Positions 48,411 through 57,288 of a stretch of DNA of 64,000 nucleotides are shown here, piece after piece (position 1 is the stretch's first letter; each line of letters begins with the position of its first letter). Origin of the DNA: Acidimicrobiaceae bacterium (GTDB taxonomy: Bacteria > Actinomycetota > Acidimicrobiia > Acidimicrobiales > Aldehydirespiratoraceae). The notes beneath the pieces were generated by a model. It was not told where the DNA came from and searched no databases. It worked only from the letters and a program-made list of their open reading frames with translations. The translations under genes were made by a program, and so were the position numbers. The stretch lies in the NCBI GenBank assembly GCA_026708645.1, contig JAPOUM010000040.1, positions 124,001 to 188,000 on the forward strand, read 5' to 3'.

Positions 48411-48655
48411 CCAAGAGCCGCTTGAAAGCCGAGCAGGCCGCGCGCAATCCGGGCAGCCGCCTCGGCGCGCTGTCGCCGGGGGCTCGCGGCTCGTCGGGTC
48501 GGCGCCCCGCCGGAGCGCGGTTCTGGACGGTAGCCTCATCAAGTCCTGTCCGCGTCCTCGGATGCCGGTGAACGGACATCTGACCGACACAGCCGGACCC
48601 GCGTCCGGTCGACCATCCAACATCCAATCGACCCAGAAAGACCCGGAAAACCAAC

Positions 48656-50245
48656 GTGACCGACACAGCCGGCACCGTTCTCGATCTGCCCGTCTTCCCC
48701 GAGATGGGCAGCTTCGCATCCGACGGCACCTACATTCCCCGCCAAGTGACCGAGGACGACCTCGGTGACATCGACATCGATGACGCCTACGACTCCACCA
48801 TGGTGGTGGTCGAGGACGGCCAGATCGTGGAGGGCACGGTCGTCAGGATCGACAAGGAAGAGGTGCTGCTCGACATCGGCTACAAGTCCGAGGGCGTGAT
48901 CCCGGCTCGTGAGCTGAGCATCCGCCACGACATCGATCCGGGCGAAGTGGTGGCCATGGGCGAGCGGATCGAGGCGCTGGTGATCACCCGCGAGGACAAA
49001 GAAGGCCGCCTGATCCTGTCCAAGAAGCGCGCCCAGTACGAGCGGGCCTGGGGACGGATCGAAGAGCAGCGCGACGCCGAGGTCGCGGTCCGCGGCCTGG
49101 TGATCGAGGTGGTCAAAGGCGGTCTGATAGTCGACATCGGGCTGAGGGGCTTCCTGCCTGCTTCGCTGGTGGAGCTGCGCCGGGTGCGCGACCTCCAGCC
49201 CTACGTCGGACGCGAGCTCGACGCCAAGATCATCGAACTCGACAAGAACCGCAACAATGTGGTGCTGAGCAGGCGCGCCTGGCTGGAGGAGACGCAGCGC
49301 GAGCAGCGCGAGGAGTTCCTCGACAATCTGCGGCCGGGCGAGGTGCGCAGCGGCGTGGTGTCCTCAGTGGTGACCTTCGGGGCGTTCGTGGACTTGGGCG
49401 GCATGGACGGACTAGTGCATGTCTCGGAGCTCTCTTGGAAGCACGTCGATCATCCCAGCGCGGTGGTGACGGCCGGCGACCGGATCGACGTGCAAGTGCT
49501 GGAAGTGGACTTGGAGCGCGAGCGCATCAGCTTGTCGCTCAAAGCCACTCAGCAGGATCCGTGGCAGGAGTTCGCGGCGAGCCACCGGGTGGGCGAGCTG
49601 GTCTACGGCCGCATCACCAAGCTGGTGCCGTTCGGTTCGTTCGTGCAGGTAGGCGACGGCATCGAAGGCCTGGTTCACATTTCTGAGATGTCGGCGCATC
49701 ATGTGGAGATGCCCGAACAGGTCGTCACCCCCGGCGAGGAGCTCTGGGTGAAGATCATCGACCTCGACTTGCAGCGGCGCCGCATCAGCCTGTCGATCAA
49801 GCAGGCCGCCGAGGGCGGCGTGGTGGCAGCCGAGTACCAGGAGCACTTCGGTGATCACGCCTACGACGAAGCCGGCAACTACATCGGCACGAGCGACTCC
49901 GAGGGTCAGCAGGCCTGGACGGACTACTACTCCGACGATTCCGATCCGGCCGCCGGCGGATCTGACGAAGCGGTCGAGGCTGTAGAGGCCGGCGAGGCTG
50001 ACGAAGCCGCCGTTGCCAGCGAGTTCGCCGGATCCGCTGAAGGGTTGGACGCTGCTGATGTCGACGCGGACGCAGCAGCGACAGCCGCGGCAGCCGATGA
50101 TGCTGATGCTGATGCTGAGAGCGCCGATGGCGCCGACAGCGACGATGCTGAAGGCGCCGAAGCCTCGGCCGGGCCTGCTGTCGAAGCCGAGGCGGCTGCC
50201 GCGCCGCAGGAAGAACAAGCAGAAGAAGAGTCAGCAGCGATCTAG
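48656..50245 (+). CDS. rpsA: 30S ribosomal protein S1
   Basis: 529 aa. Four S1 RNA-binding domains: starting near residue 60 (GQIVEGTVVRIDKEEVLLDI), 145 (VRGLVIEVVKGGLIVDI), 225 (RSGVVSSVVTFGAFVDLGG) and 310 (VYGRITKLVPFGSFVQVGDG). The last 130 residues are an acidic Ala/Asp/Glu-rich tail, typical of actinobacterial S1 though long here. GTG start with only a weak GGAAAA upstream. A TAGCCT box at 48531 may start a leader of about 120 nt. coaE follows 25 bp after its stop. Confidence 0.95.
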   Translation: MTDTAGTVLDLPVFPEMGSFASDGTYIPRQVTEDDLGDIDIDDAYDSTMVVVEDGQIVEGTVVRIDKEEVLLDIGYKSEGVIPARELSIRHDIDPGEVVAMGERIEALVITREDKEGRLILSKKRAQYERAWGRIEEQRDAEVAVRGLVIEVVKGGLIVDIGLRGFLPASLVELRRVRDLQPYVGRELDAKIIELDKNRNNVVLSRRAWLEETQREQREEFLDNLRPGEVRSGVVSSVVTFGAFVDLGGMDGLVHVSELSWKHVDHPSAVVTAGDRIDVQVLEVDLERERISLSLKATQQDPWQEFAASHRVGELVYGRITKLVPFGSFVQVGDGIEGLVHISEMSAHHVEMPEQVVTPGEELWVKIIDLDLQRRRISLSIKQAAEGGVVAAEYQEHFGDHAYDEAGNYIGTSDSEGQQAWTDYYSDDSDPAAGGSDEAVEAVEAGEADEAAVASEFAGSAEGLDAADVDADAAATAAAADDADADAESADGADSDDAEGAEASAGPAVEAEAAAAPQEEQAEEESAAI

Positions 50246-50255
50246 GAGAGATCCA

Positions 50256-50263
50256 GGGGGAGG
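50256..50263 (+). promoter_or_regulatory. Strong ribosome binding site for a CTG-initiated coaE
   Basis: GGGGGAGG, seven bases before CTG at 50271. There is no ATG, GTG or TTG in the coaE frame at a sensible distance, so this site marks the rare start. Confidence 0.65.
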
Positions 50264-50270
50264 CTCGGCC

Positions 50271-50891
50271 CTGCCTGAGATAGCTCTGACCGGCGGCATC
50301 GGGTCCGGCAAGTCGACTGTGGCGGACGGTCTCGTGCGGCGAGGCGCCGTGTTGATCGACGCCGACCGGATCGTGCGCGACCTGCAGCAGCCGGGCGAGC
50401 CGGTTTTCGCTGCGATGGTCGAGCGCTGGGGATCGGGGATCGTGGCCGCCGACGGGACCCTCGACCGTTCCGCGGTCGCCGCCGTGGTGTTCAACGACGC
50501 AGCCGAACTGGACGCGCTCAACGCCATCGTTCATCCTGCCGTGGGCGAAGCGATGGCCGAGCAGCGAGCCGCGGCCGCCCGGCAGTCGCCAGGCGCGGTG
50601 GTGGTGCTCGACATTCCGCTGCTCGTGACCCCCGACGGCGAGATCATCGCCGAGCGCTACCGCGGTCTGGCGGGCGTCCTGGTGGTGGACGCGGCGCCCG
50701 AGGTGGCGGTGCGGCGCCTAGTGGCTCAGCGAGGCCTGTCCGACGACGCCGCTTGGGCGCGTGTCAGCAGCCAAGCCGACCGCGAGACTCGCCTGTCCGC
50801 GGCCGATTTCGTGATCGACAACAACGGCGGCATCGACGAACTGTCCCCGCAGATCGACGCCGCCTACCGTTGGGCTGCGTCCCTGCCCTGA
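50271..50891 (+). CDS. coaE: Dephospho-CoA kinase, apparent CTG start
   Basis: Last step of CoA synthesis, 206 aa. P-loop [16 protein letters not shown], then [34 protein letters not shown] and the C-terminal FVIDNNGG. The homologous protein begins within a few residues of LPEIALTGG. The only possible initiation codon at that point is CTG, which has an excellent SD (GGGGGAGG) at the right spacing. The frame is open upstream inside rpsA, but that extension is Arg/Lys/Pro-rich and out of frame with S1. Translationally linked to rpsA by proximity. Confidence 0.9.
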   Translation: MPEIALTGGIGSGKSTVADGLVRRGAVLIDADRIVRDLQQPGEPVFAAMVERWGSGIVAADGTLDRSAVAAVVFNDAAELDALNAIVHPAVGEAMAEQRAAAARQSPGAVVVLDIPLLVTPDGEIIAERYRGLAGVLVVDAAPEVAVRRLVAQRGLSDDAAWARVSSQADRETRLSAADFVIDNNGGIDELSPQIDAAYRWAASLP

Positions 50892-50947
50892 TCCGCGCGC
50901 CGCGCCGCGTGCTGAGGCGCGCCCCGCGCCGAGGCTGGCGCAGCCAC

Positions 50948-50953
50948 TACCAT
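50948..50953 (+). promoter_or_regulatory. -10 box TACCAT of uvrB
   Basis: TACCAT eight bases before the uvrB ATG, another possible leaderless start; weaker than the TAGNNT examples. Confidence 0.35.
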
Positions 50954-50961
50954 CGAGAGCG

Positions 50962-53034
50962 ATGCCGCCGCGGACCGAGCCCAGCGACCGGCGGGCTTTC
51001 GAGGTGGCAGCCCCTTTCGAGCCTGCCGGCGACCAGCCCGGCGCCATCGAGAAACTGGTCGACGGGGTGCAGGCCGGGCGCCGCTTCCAGACCCTGCTGG
51101 GGATCACCGGCTCGGGCAAGAGCGCCACCATCGCCTGGACCATCGAACGCTGCGGGCGGCCCACGCTGGTGCTGGCGCCCAACAAGGCGCTCGCCGCGCA
51201 GCTCGCCAACGAACTGCGCGAGCTGTTCCCGCACAACCGGGTGGAGTATTTCGTCAGCTACTACGACTACTACCAGCCCGAGGCTTACATGCCCGCCAGC
51301 GACACCTACATCGAGAAGGACTCGTCGGTCAACGACGAGATCGACCGTCTGCGGCACTCGGCCACCTCGGCTCTGCTCACCCGGCGCGACACGATCGTGG
51401 TGGCTTCGGTGTCGGCGATCTACGGGCTGGGCTCGCCCGAGGAGTACGAGGCCCAGCTGCTGGTGCTGCATCAGGGCGGCGTCTACGACCAGCGCTCGAT
51501 CCTGCGCCGTCTGGTGGCCATGCAGTACGAGCGCAACGACATGAACCTGACCCGGGGCAAGTTCAGGGTGCGAGGCGACACCATCGAGGTTCACCGCGCC
51601 TACGACGAGACGGCCGTGCGCGTCGAGTTGTTCGGCGACGAGGTGGAGCGCATCACCGTCGTCGATCCGGTCACCGGCGAACGCCTCGACACTCTGGAGG
51701 ATCTGGTGGTGTTCCCCGCCACCCATTACGCCACCTCCGCGGAGCGCATGGAGCAGGCCGTCGCCCGCATCGAGACCGAACTGGCGCAGCGGCTGGCGTT
51801 CTTCGAGGCCGAGGGCAGGCTGCTCGAAGCTCAGCGCCTGCAGATGCGCACCAGCTACGACCTCGAGATGATGACCGAGCTGGGCTACTGCAACGGCATC
51901 GAGAACTATTCCGCTCCCATCGACGGACGAGCCCCCGGCGAGGCGCCCTACACGCTGCTCGACTATTTCCCGGACGATTTCCTGATGGTGATCGACGAGT
52001 CGCATGTGGCGGTGCCGCAGCTTCACGGACAGTACGAAGGCGACCGCAGCCGCAAAGAGACCCTGATCGGCCACGGTTTCCGTCTGCCGTCGGCCGCCGA
52101 CAACCGGCCGCTGCGCTTCGAGGAGGTAATGCGCAGGCTGAACCAGGTGATATTCATGTCCGCTACTCCAGGCGACTACGAGCTGGAAGTGTCCGAGCAG
52201 GTGGTGGAGCAGATCGTCAGGCCCACCGGCTTGGTCGATCCCGAAGTGATCGTCAAGCCGACCAAAGGCCAGATAGACGACCTCCACGAACTGATCAAGC
52301 AGCGGACGCAGCAACAGCAGCGGGTGCTGGTGACCACGCTCACCAAGAAGATGGCCGAGGATCTCACCGATTATCTGCTGGAGCTGGGGTTGAGGGTGCG
52401 CTATCTGCACAGCGAGGTGGACACGGTGCGGCGCATCGAGATTCTGCGGGATCTGCGGCTCGGGGAGTTCGACGTGCTGGTTGGCATCAACCTGCTGCGA
52501 GAGGGCTTGGATCTGCCGGAAGTGTCGCTGGTGGCGATCCTCGACGCCGACAAGGAGGGTTTCCTGCGCAGCGAGACTTCGCTGATCCAGACGATCGGGC
52601 GGGCGGCCCGCAACGTGGACGGCGAGGTGGTGATGTACGCCGACGTGGTCACCGACTCGATGCGACGGGCGATCTCTGAGACGATGCGTCGCCGCGGCTT
52701 GCAGCAGGCGCACAACGCCGCCCACGGGATCGATCCGACCACCATCCGCAAAGCGGTCACCGACATCTTGTCTTTGATCCGTCCCGAGCGCGACGGGGCG
52801 CCGGTGCCCGAAGGCGGGGCAGGCGGCACGTCGGGCAGCGGCCTGGCAGCGGCTCGGCGCAGGCGTGACGGGCCGGATCTGGGCGAACTGCCCGACGCCG
52901 AGCTCGAGCGGTTGATACGCACATTGGACGACGAGATGCGTGAGGCCGCCGCTGACCTGCGTTTCGAGTACGCGGCTCGGCTGCGCGACGAGATCAAGGA
53001 TCTGCGCCGCGAGCTCCAAGAGATCGCCGGCTGA
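50962..53034 (+). CDS. uvrB: Excinuclease ABC subunit B
   Basis: Central helicase-like subunit of nucleotide excision repair, 690 aa. Walker [17 protein letters not shown], the DNA-clamping beta-hairpin [20 protein letters not shown], Walker [39 protein letters not shown], and a C-terminal UVR motif for UvrC contact ([20 protein letters not shown]). ATG start. A Gly/Ala linker near 620 precedes the UVR motif. Confidence 0.97.
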   Translation: MPPRTEPSDRRAFEVAAPFEPAGDQPGAIEKLVDGVQAGRRFQTLLGITGSGKSATIAWTIERCGRPTLVLAPNKALAAQLANELRELFPHNRVEYFVSYYDYYQPEAYMPASDTYIEKDSSVNDEIDRLRHSATSALLTRRDTIVVASVSAIYGLGSPEEYEAQLLVLHQGGVYDQRSILRRLVAMQYERNDMNLTRGKFRVRGDTIEVHRAYDETAVRVELFGDEVERITVVDPVTGERLDTLEDLVVFPATHYATSAERMEQAVARIETELAQRLAFFEAEGRLLEAQRLQMRTSYDLEMMTELGYCNGIENYSAPIDGRAPGEAPYTLLDYFPDDFLMVIDESHVAVPQLHGQYEGDRSRKETLIGHGFRLPSAADNRPLRFEEVMRRLNQVIFMSATPGDYELEVSEQVVEQIVRPTGLVDPEVIVKPTKGQIDDLHELIKQRTQQQQRVLVTTLTKKMAEDLTDYLLELGLRVRYLHSEVDTVRRIEILRDLRLGEFDVLVGINLLREGLDLPEVSLVAILDADKEGFLRSETSLIQTIGRAARNVDGEVVMYADVVTDSMRRAISETMRRRGLQQAHNAAHGIDPTTIRKAVTDILSLIRPERDGAPVPEGGAGGTSGSGLAAARRRRDGPDLGELPDAELERLIRTLDDEMREAAADLRFEYAARLRDEIKDLRRELQEIAG

Positions 53035-53136
53035 GCGGCACGGGCACGGTCGAGTGGCACGGGCACGGTCGAGCGGGAACGGTCGAGGCAGGGGCAGGGA
53101 TCATGAGATCGCTCGAGTCCGGGGCGGGGATCAGCC

Positions 53137-53937
53137 GTGAGTGAGACGAACGCCTATGCGGGGCACCGCGCCTCGGTGGCCGCTTCGAGCGTGATCGGGC
53201 CGCGTCGGGTCAACGAGGATCGGGCCTCTGCGACGCTGTCCGACGTCGACGGGAGTTGGGTCATTGCGGTGGCCGACGGGCTCGGAGGCCACGTCCGCGG
53301 CGATGAGGCGGCCCAGGCGGCGATCGGGGGTCTGCCGCAGCGGATCGGCAGCGCCGACGACATGGCCGTCGCCTTCGGGGAGGCCAACGAGCGGGTGCTG
53401 GCGTTGACCGGCGCCGAGGAATGGCACAAGTCCCGACCGTACGACCTGGGTTTGTCGGAGTTCCCGATGAGCACGCTCTGCGTGTCTGCCTGGACGCCCG
53501 AGGGCGGTCTGCTCATCGGGTGGATGGGCGACACTCTGCCCTTCCTGGTCGGCGTCAGCACGGAAGCGGACGGTTTCAGCGGATTCCTGTGCGGGCGGCC
53601 GCACCGAGTGCCCGGCGGCAGCATCGAGATCTGCTTGGGGATGCCGCCCCTGGGCGAGTTGTCCGATCCGAGTTCGGTCGAGGTGGAGATCATCGGCGAG
53701 TCCGGGGACGGGATCGTGCCTGATGCGGTGATCCTGGCCAGCGACGGCGCCTGGGAGCCGTTCGTGGACGAGCACGGAGTCGGGTGGTTCTACGACCGCG
53801 CCGTCGACGGCGGGGTCGGCGCCGCCTGCGGGCAGCGCTCACGGACCGCCGCTGAGATGGTCGACAGCATTCTGGCCGGGGCGGCGGAACTGGGGCTCAA
53901 CGACAACGCGTCGGTCGCCGCAGCCCTCCGGCGCTGA
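53137..53937 (+). CDS. PP2C-type serine/threonine phosphatase
   Basis: 266 aa, soluble. Metal-binding motifs of the PPM family: N26-E27-D28-R in RRVNEDRAS, ADGLGGH with D47, ILASDGAWE, and LNDNASVAA at the end. GTG start. Probably reverses Ser/Thr kinase signalling; no kinase gene is adjacent. The 100 bp before it carry short repeats (gagtggcacgggcacggtc). Confidence 0.88.
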   Translation: MSETNAYAGHRASVAASSVIGPRRVNEDRASATLSDVDGSWVIAVADGLGGHVRGDEAAQAAIGGLPQRIGSADDMAVAFGEANERVLALTGAEEWHKSRPYDLGLSEFPMSTLCVSAWTPEGGLLIGWMGDTLPFLVGVSTEADGFSGFLCGRPHRVPGGSIEICLGMPPLGELSDPSSVEVEIIGESGDGIVPDAVILASDGAWEPFVDEHGVGWFYDRAVDGGVGAACGQRSRTAAEMVDSILAGAAELGLNDNASVAAALRR

Positions 53938-53943
53938 TTTTTT
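53916..53943 (+). terminator. Possible intrinsic terminator overlapping the phosphatase stop
   Basis: CGCCG, 8-nt loop, CGGCG, then CTGATTTTTT; the T6 run follows the TGA of the phosphatase gene. Short stem, so only moderate support. Confidence 0.45.
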
Positions 53944-54011
53944 GTTCTTGGTGCTGGTTCGTCTCTGGCGCTGACTCGGTCGACCCTCGAAAGAAAAATT
54001 CGGCGAAGTTC

Positions 54012-54040
54012 TTGACGGCGTCGAATTCGCGCGCTAACTT
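54012..54040 (+). promoter_or_regulatory. Promoter of the secreted-protein gene
   Basis: TTGACG, 17-bp spacer, TAACTT. Downstream, at about 54081-54095, a purine block GGGGAGGAGGGAGG is strongly SD-like but about 35 bp before the chosen ATG. TTG codons at 54070 and 54118 are in the same frame. Confidence 0.55.
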
Positions 54041-54129
54041 CCTCAAGCAGCCTCTCTTGTTGAATTCCTTTGAAAAAATCGGGGAGGAGGGAGGCTAGGG
54101 GCCTTTTCCCCGGAAAGTTGAGAATTGCA

Positions 54130-55194
54130 ATGCTGAAAGTGGCTCCTTCGGAACTTCGGCGCTCGGGTCGCAGACCCAGACTGGTGTTTGTGTCTTTGGC
54201 GCTGTGCGTCGCAGTTTTTGGTTTGGTGGCGTCGGTGGTGTCGGCGTCGTCGTCGCGTCCTGACACTGTTCCGGTGATCTGGGATCCGGGCGATCCAGGG
54301 GCGAAACCGTCTCGGGGCGACTACACCCGCACTGAGACGACCGGCTTCAATCCGGGTATGTGGTCGCCTGCCTATCAGGGCGAGGTGCTGCCGGCGGACA
54401 GTCCCGAGACTTGGCCGCAGGACATGCTGATCCCGGAACCCGCCGATCCCGGGTACCGGTCCAATGAGTACGAGTCCGCGATCCGGCCGCGGTCGTTCTT
54501 TGAGATGAGGGTGGGCGGCACCTCGTACTTCTGGATGCCGCAGCGTTACCAGGCGTGCCCGGGCAAGTCGGCGGCGATCCCGTCTGACGGTGTTCTGGTG
54601 CCGGGGGAGTCCAGTGATCCTCGCTGCGTCGGGGACACCACCCACATCGTTTTGTATCCCACGGTTTCAGACTGGAACGCCGGCACCAACGAGCGTGCCT
54701 GTTCCGTGTCTAGAGACTTCACCGCTGAACAGTTCGGCATGGTCGGACGGGTGCCTGACCCGCGTGCGGAGTCGTCGTGGGGCGCTGACCCTCCGACCGG
54801 GCCTAACGGCACCTATGCGGCGACGGATGTCGTCTACCGCTTCAGCACCACCATTGCTGATTGCCACGACCGCGATTCGGGTTCGGTAATGATTCGCAGA
54901 ACGAACGCCGGCGGTCAGGTTAGGGTTGACAGAGGCGCCATGCAGGCCGCTTACAAGGTGGACTTGGCGGCGATCAGGGCGCACAACGACGCCGTATGGG
55001 ACCGTGCCGAGGGCGGGCGCAAGACGTCCAACGTAGAGTTCACGATCAACGGCTCGACCTACGAGCAGGCGATCGCAGCGTGGCGCGAGCAGCGCGACGA
55101 GCACGAAGACGCCGTCGAGGAGCGCCGCCTCCTGGGCAATCAGATGCACGTCAACTGCGTGCGAAACCGCTGCCGAGTGCATAACACCCCCTGA
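54130..55194 (+). CDS. Secreted protein of unknown function
   Basis: 354 aa from this ATG. Basic n-region (ELRRSGRRPRLVF), hydrophobic stretch LVFVSLALCVAVFGLVASVV, then an Ala-Ser cleavage-like site (SASSS). The exported part is rich in Pro, Asp, Trp and Tyr with six or so Cys that could form disulphides (ACPGKSAAI, DPRCVGDTTH, ERACSVSRDF, IADCHDRD, NCVRNRCRVH). The C-terminal 80 residues are charged and helical. No family recognised. The frame extends upstream to 54070. Followed by a strong hairpin. Confidence 0.7.
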   Translation: MLKVAPSELRRSGRRPRLVFVSLALCVAVFGLVASVVSASSSRPDTVPVIWDPGDPGAKPSRGDYTRTETTGFNPGMWSPAYQGEVLPADSPETWPQDMLIPEPADPGYRSNEYESAIRPRSFFEMRVGGTSYFWMPQRYQACPGKSAAIPSDGVLVPGESSDPRCVGDTTHIVLYPTVSDWNAGTNERACSVSRDFTAEQFGMVGRVPDPRAESSWGADPPTGPNGTYAATDVVYRFSTTIADCHDRDSGSVMIRRTNAGGQVRVDRGAMQAAYKVDLAAIRAHNDAVWDRAEGGRKTSNVEFTINGSTYEQAIAAWREQRDEHEDAVEERRLLGNQMHVNCVRNRCRVHNTP

Positions 55195-55208
55195 CTCGCT
55201 GGCCTCTT

Positions 55209-55242
55209 GTTGACCGGCGAGCGCCGCCGCCCGCCGGTCAAC
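55209..55242 (+). terminator. Perfect 11-bp hairpin after the secreted-protein gene
   Basis: GTTGACCGGCG, 12-nt loop, CGCCGGTCAAC, starting 15 bp after the stop. No T-run, which is common for actinobacterial terminators. Confidence 0.6.
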
Positions 55243-55341
55243 AGTCAAAGATCAAGGCGCCGCCGTCAGCGATCCGAACCACTGGCGGCGGTGCCGCCGC
55301 GCTCAACAAGCGCCGCAACCGCCGCCACCCCCGACAGATGG

Positions 55342-55414
55342 CTGGGAGGGTGGGCCTCGAACCTACGAACACACGGGTAACACCCGAGCGCTCTGCCGAC
55401 TGAGCTGCCCTCCC
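55342..55414 (-). tRNA. tRNA-Asn (GTT), apparently degenerate
   Basis: Minus strand: D arm GCTC/GAGC, anticodon loop GTGTTAC (U33, anticodon GTT, A37) on stem CTCGG/CCGTG with one mismatch, T loop TTCGAGG on GTAGG/CCCAC with one mismatch, discriminator G and an encoded CCA. The acceptor pairs GGGAGG with CCTCCC only if one extra base is allowed before the D stem. G73 and the anticodon fit tRNA-Asn, but three irregularities suggest a decayed copy or recombined end. It borders the second accessory segment, as expected of an integration-site tRNA. Confidence 0.55.
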
Positions 55415-55483
55415 CCAGAGAATGGATCCGGATGGTCGGATTTGTAGCGATGCCCCTTGCTCCCCAAAGCAGGCGCGCTTCCT

Positions 55484-55660
55484 GGCTGTGCCACATCCGG
55501 CGGCGAGCAACGAGCGGCACCGGGCTGAGTCATCTAGTCATCAGAGCAAACTAGGCTGTGCCACATCCGGCGGCGAGCAACGAGCGGCACCGGGCTGAGT
55601 CATCTAGTCATCAGAGCAAACTAGGCTGTGCCACATCCGGCGGCGAGCAACGAGCGGCAC
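55484..55660 (+). repeat. 70-bp tandem repeat, 2.5 copies
   Basis: Perfect copies at 55484-55553 and 55554-55623 plus 37 bp of a third. Unit starts ggctgtgccacatccggc and ends agagcaaacta. No open frame consistent with coding, no spacer/repeat alternation as in CRISPR. The array ends 27 bp before the -10 box of the next gene, so it occupies the position of an upstream regulatory region. Confidence 0.95.
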
Positions 55661-55686
55661 GCTTTATCGCGTGAGTTTGCCCACTA

Positions 55687-55692
55687 TATAAT
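55687..55692 (+). promoter_or_regulatory. Consensus -10 box TATAAT (leaderless)
   Basis: Perfect TATAAT seven bases before the ATG at 55700; a TTTATC at 55663-55668 with 18-bp spacing is a weak -35. The mRNA should begin at the ATG. Confidence 0.65.
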
Positions 55693-55699
55693 TGCCTGC

Positions 55700-56386
55700 A
55701 TGTCGATTACCGCCTCCCATCTGGTCACGGCTGCTGAAGCCGCCGAGGCGTTGGGTGTCAGCACGGAACAAATCCGCCGATACGCAAGGGCTGGCGTACT
55801 GCCCTCTGTCAAGAAGGCGGGGGTATGGCTGGTACCGGGTAAGCATGTGCGAGCGCTGCTGCTGGGGTGCCGCCCTTCTGGTGGGCGTCCATTGTCCTGC
55901 TGTGCGGCTTGGAGAGAGATCTTTGCTGGCGGCAGCCCCCTGCACGTAGACCCATACCGTTACCGCAACCGCGGCGCCGTCACGCGATGGTCTGGCTCCA
56001 GCGACAGCGTGCGGCAGTTGCTCGCTCATCCTGACATTGTGATTGGGGGTATCCATGCCGGTGAGATTCACGGTGCTTTGCTCTGCCCTCTACCGGATGA
56101 GGCTCAGGTGTATCTTTCGCGCTCGGTGGCGGCGGAGTCGTCATCCTCTCACCCTTGCAGCGCACTAGAGCCGGATCCTCTCGGTGAGGTAGTGGCACGC
56201 GTGATACCAGACGAGATATGGCCGCAGTTGGTAGCGTCGTCGGTCCCCAGCAGTCAAGCGCCGCCTGACTGGATGGGTGAATCTGGACTTTACGCTCCTG
56301 TGTCTCTAACCATACTTGATCTCTTGGAGTCTCCGCATTCCCGTGAACGGTCAGCTGCAGCTGACTTGCCGCAAGGAACGGTGTGA
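55700..56386 (+). CDS. HTH protein, putative antitoxin of an AbiE-like pair
   Basis: 228 aa. The N-terminus is a MerR/excisionase-like helix-turn-helix: VTAAEAAEALGVSTEQIRRY then ARAGVLPSVKKAGVWLVPG. The rest is unrecognised, with DIVIGGIHAGEIHGALLCPL and a C-terminal helical part. Located directly before a nucleotidyltransferase gene (1-nt gap), it takes the place of AbiEi-type antitoxins, which also have an N-terminal winged helix and repress their own operon (family knowledge). Codon use is less GC-biased than in the core genes, suggesting transfer. Confidence 0.6.
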   Translation: MSITASHLVTAAEAAEALGVSTEQIRRYARAGVLPSVKKAGVWLVPGKHVRALLLGCRPSGGRPLSCCAAWREIFAGGSPLHVDPYRYRNRGAVTRWSGSSDSVRQLLAHPDIVIGGIHAGEIHGALLCPLPDEAQVYLSRSVAAESSSSHPCSALEPDPLGEVVARVIPDEIWPQLVASSVPSSQAPPDWMGESGLYAPVSLTILDLLESPHSRERSAAADLPQGTV

Positions 56387-56387
56387 G

Positions 56388-57170
56388 ATGCCGCCAGAAA
56401 TATCTCTGCCCTCCGATGCTCTAATAGATCCCAGGCAGGTAGCAGCATGGAATGTGATCTTGGAGCTAGCTGATGACTTGGGAGATAGCTGGGCTCTAGT
56501 GGGCGGACAGATGGTCATGCTGCACCAGATTGAGCGGTCCGCTGCACACATCCCTCCTTCGGGGTTGGATGCCCTCCGAATGAGCATCGATGTTGATGTG
56601 GTGGTGAATATTCGTGCCGGACGAAACCAGATGCCTCACGTTCATCAAGTAGCCACAAGCCACGGATTCAGTCAAATCATGGGTGAAATAGCCCATCGGT
56701 ACCGGCGTCCGGGGAGCAGCGTGCTACTGGATGTCTTAGCGCCTGAATCTCTCGGGCCCAACCTGCCCAGATTAGGAAAAGGGCGCACTCTCCAAGCAGT
56801 CGGCGCTAGCCAAGCTCTCAAGCGAATTGAACCGATAAAGGTTCGGTTGGGGGCAGCATCAGGAACCGTTTATCGCCCCAACCTAGTGGGTGCGATCATT
56901 ATGAAGGGCATGGTGGCTGAACGCGTGGGAACAGGAGGCCCACGTCAGGGACGCGATCTGGATGACGTAGCGCTCCTAGCGACACTGCTAACACATGAAG
57001 ACGTTCGCACTGCATCCCTGAAACCGAAAGAGCGGGCACTCCTGAGGCGCCTGCTGCCTGTGGTCAGCACCCTGTCGAGCATTTCTCCATCACCTGGTAA
57101 AGGGATCTCCTATCTCCAAGAACTCTCAGCACGGAATCCCGCTAGCGGCAAGGACACACTATCACCGTAG
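56388..57170 (+). CDS. Nucleotidyltransferase-fold protein (AbiEii/MenT-like putative toxin)
   Basis: 260 aa. N-terminal nucleotidyltransferase features: WALVGGQMVMLHQIER (the GG(x) helix start) and the acidic pair in SIDVDVVVNIR, matching G-G/D-x-D strands of the superfamily; YRRPGSSVLLDVLAP would supply the third acid. GRDLDDVALLATLL resembles the AbiEii Lys/Asp helix (K-x-D-x(2)D). AAGGAA is nine bases before the ATG. The pair HTH plus nucleotidyltransferase suggests a type IV-like or MenAT-like toxin-antitoxin/abortive infection module. AT content is higher than the surroundings. Confidence 0.68.
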   Translation: MPPEISLPSDALIDPRQVAAWNVILELADDLGDSWALVGGQMVMLHQIERSAAHIPPSGLDALRMSIDVDVVVNIRAGRNQMPHVHQVATSHGFSQIMGEIAHRYRRPGSSVLLDVLAPESLGPNLPRLGKGRTLQAVGASQALKRIEPIKVRLGAASGTVYRPNLVGAIIMKGMVAERVGTGGPRQGRDLDDVALLATLLTHEDVRTASLKPKERALLRRLLPVVSTLSSISPSPGKGISYLQELSARNPASGKDTLSP

Positions 57171-57288
57171 ATCTAGCTGTAGTGGAGATGCTGCGACTCT
57201 CGAAGACACCTGCAGAACAGCAGTCGAGGGCGCTGATCCAAGCACACAGTTCTCAGCAGACATGCTGAGTTAGGGTGCCGCAAAGGGT

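Noticed and set aside
50947-53019. 690-codon open frame on the minus strand opposite uvrB
   Set aside because: Mirror frame of a conserved gene with no domain of its own.
55484-55660. CRISPR array
   Set aside because: Units are contiguous 70-mers without unique spacers, and no cas gene is present.
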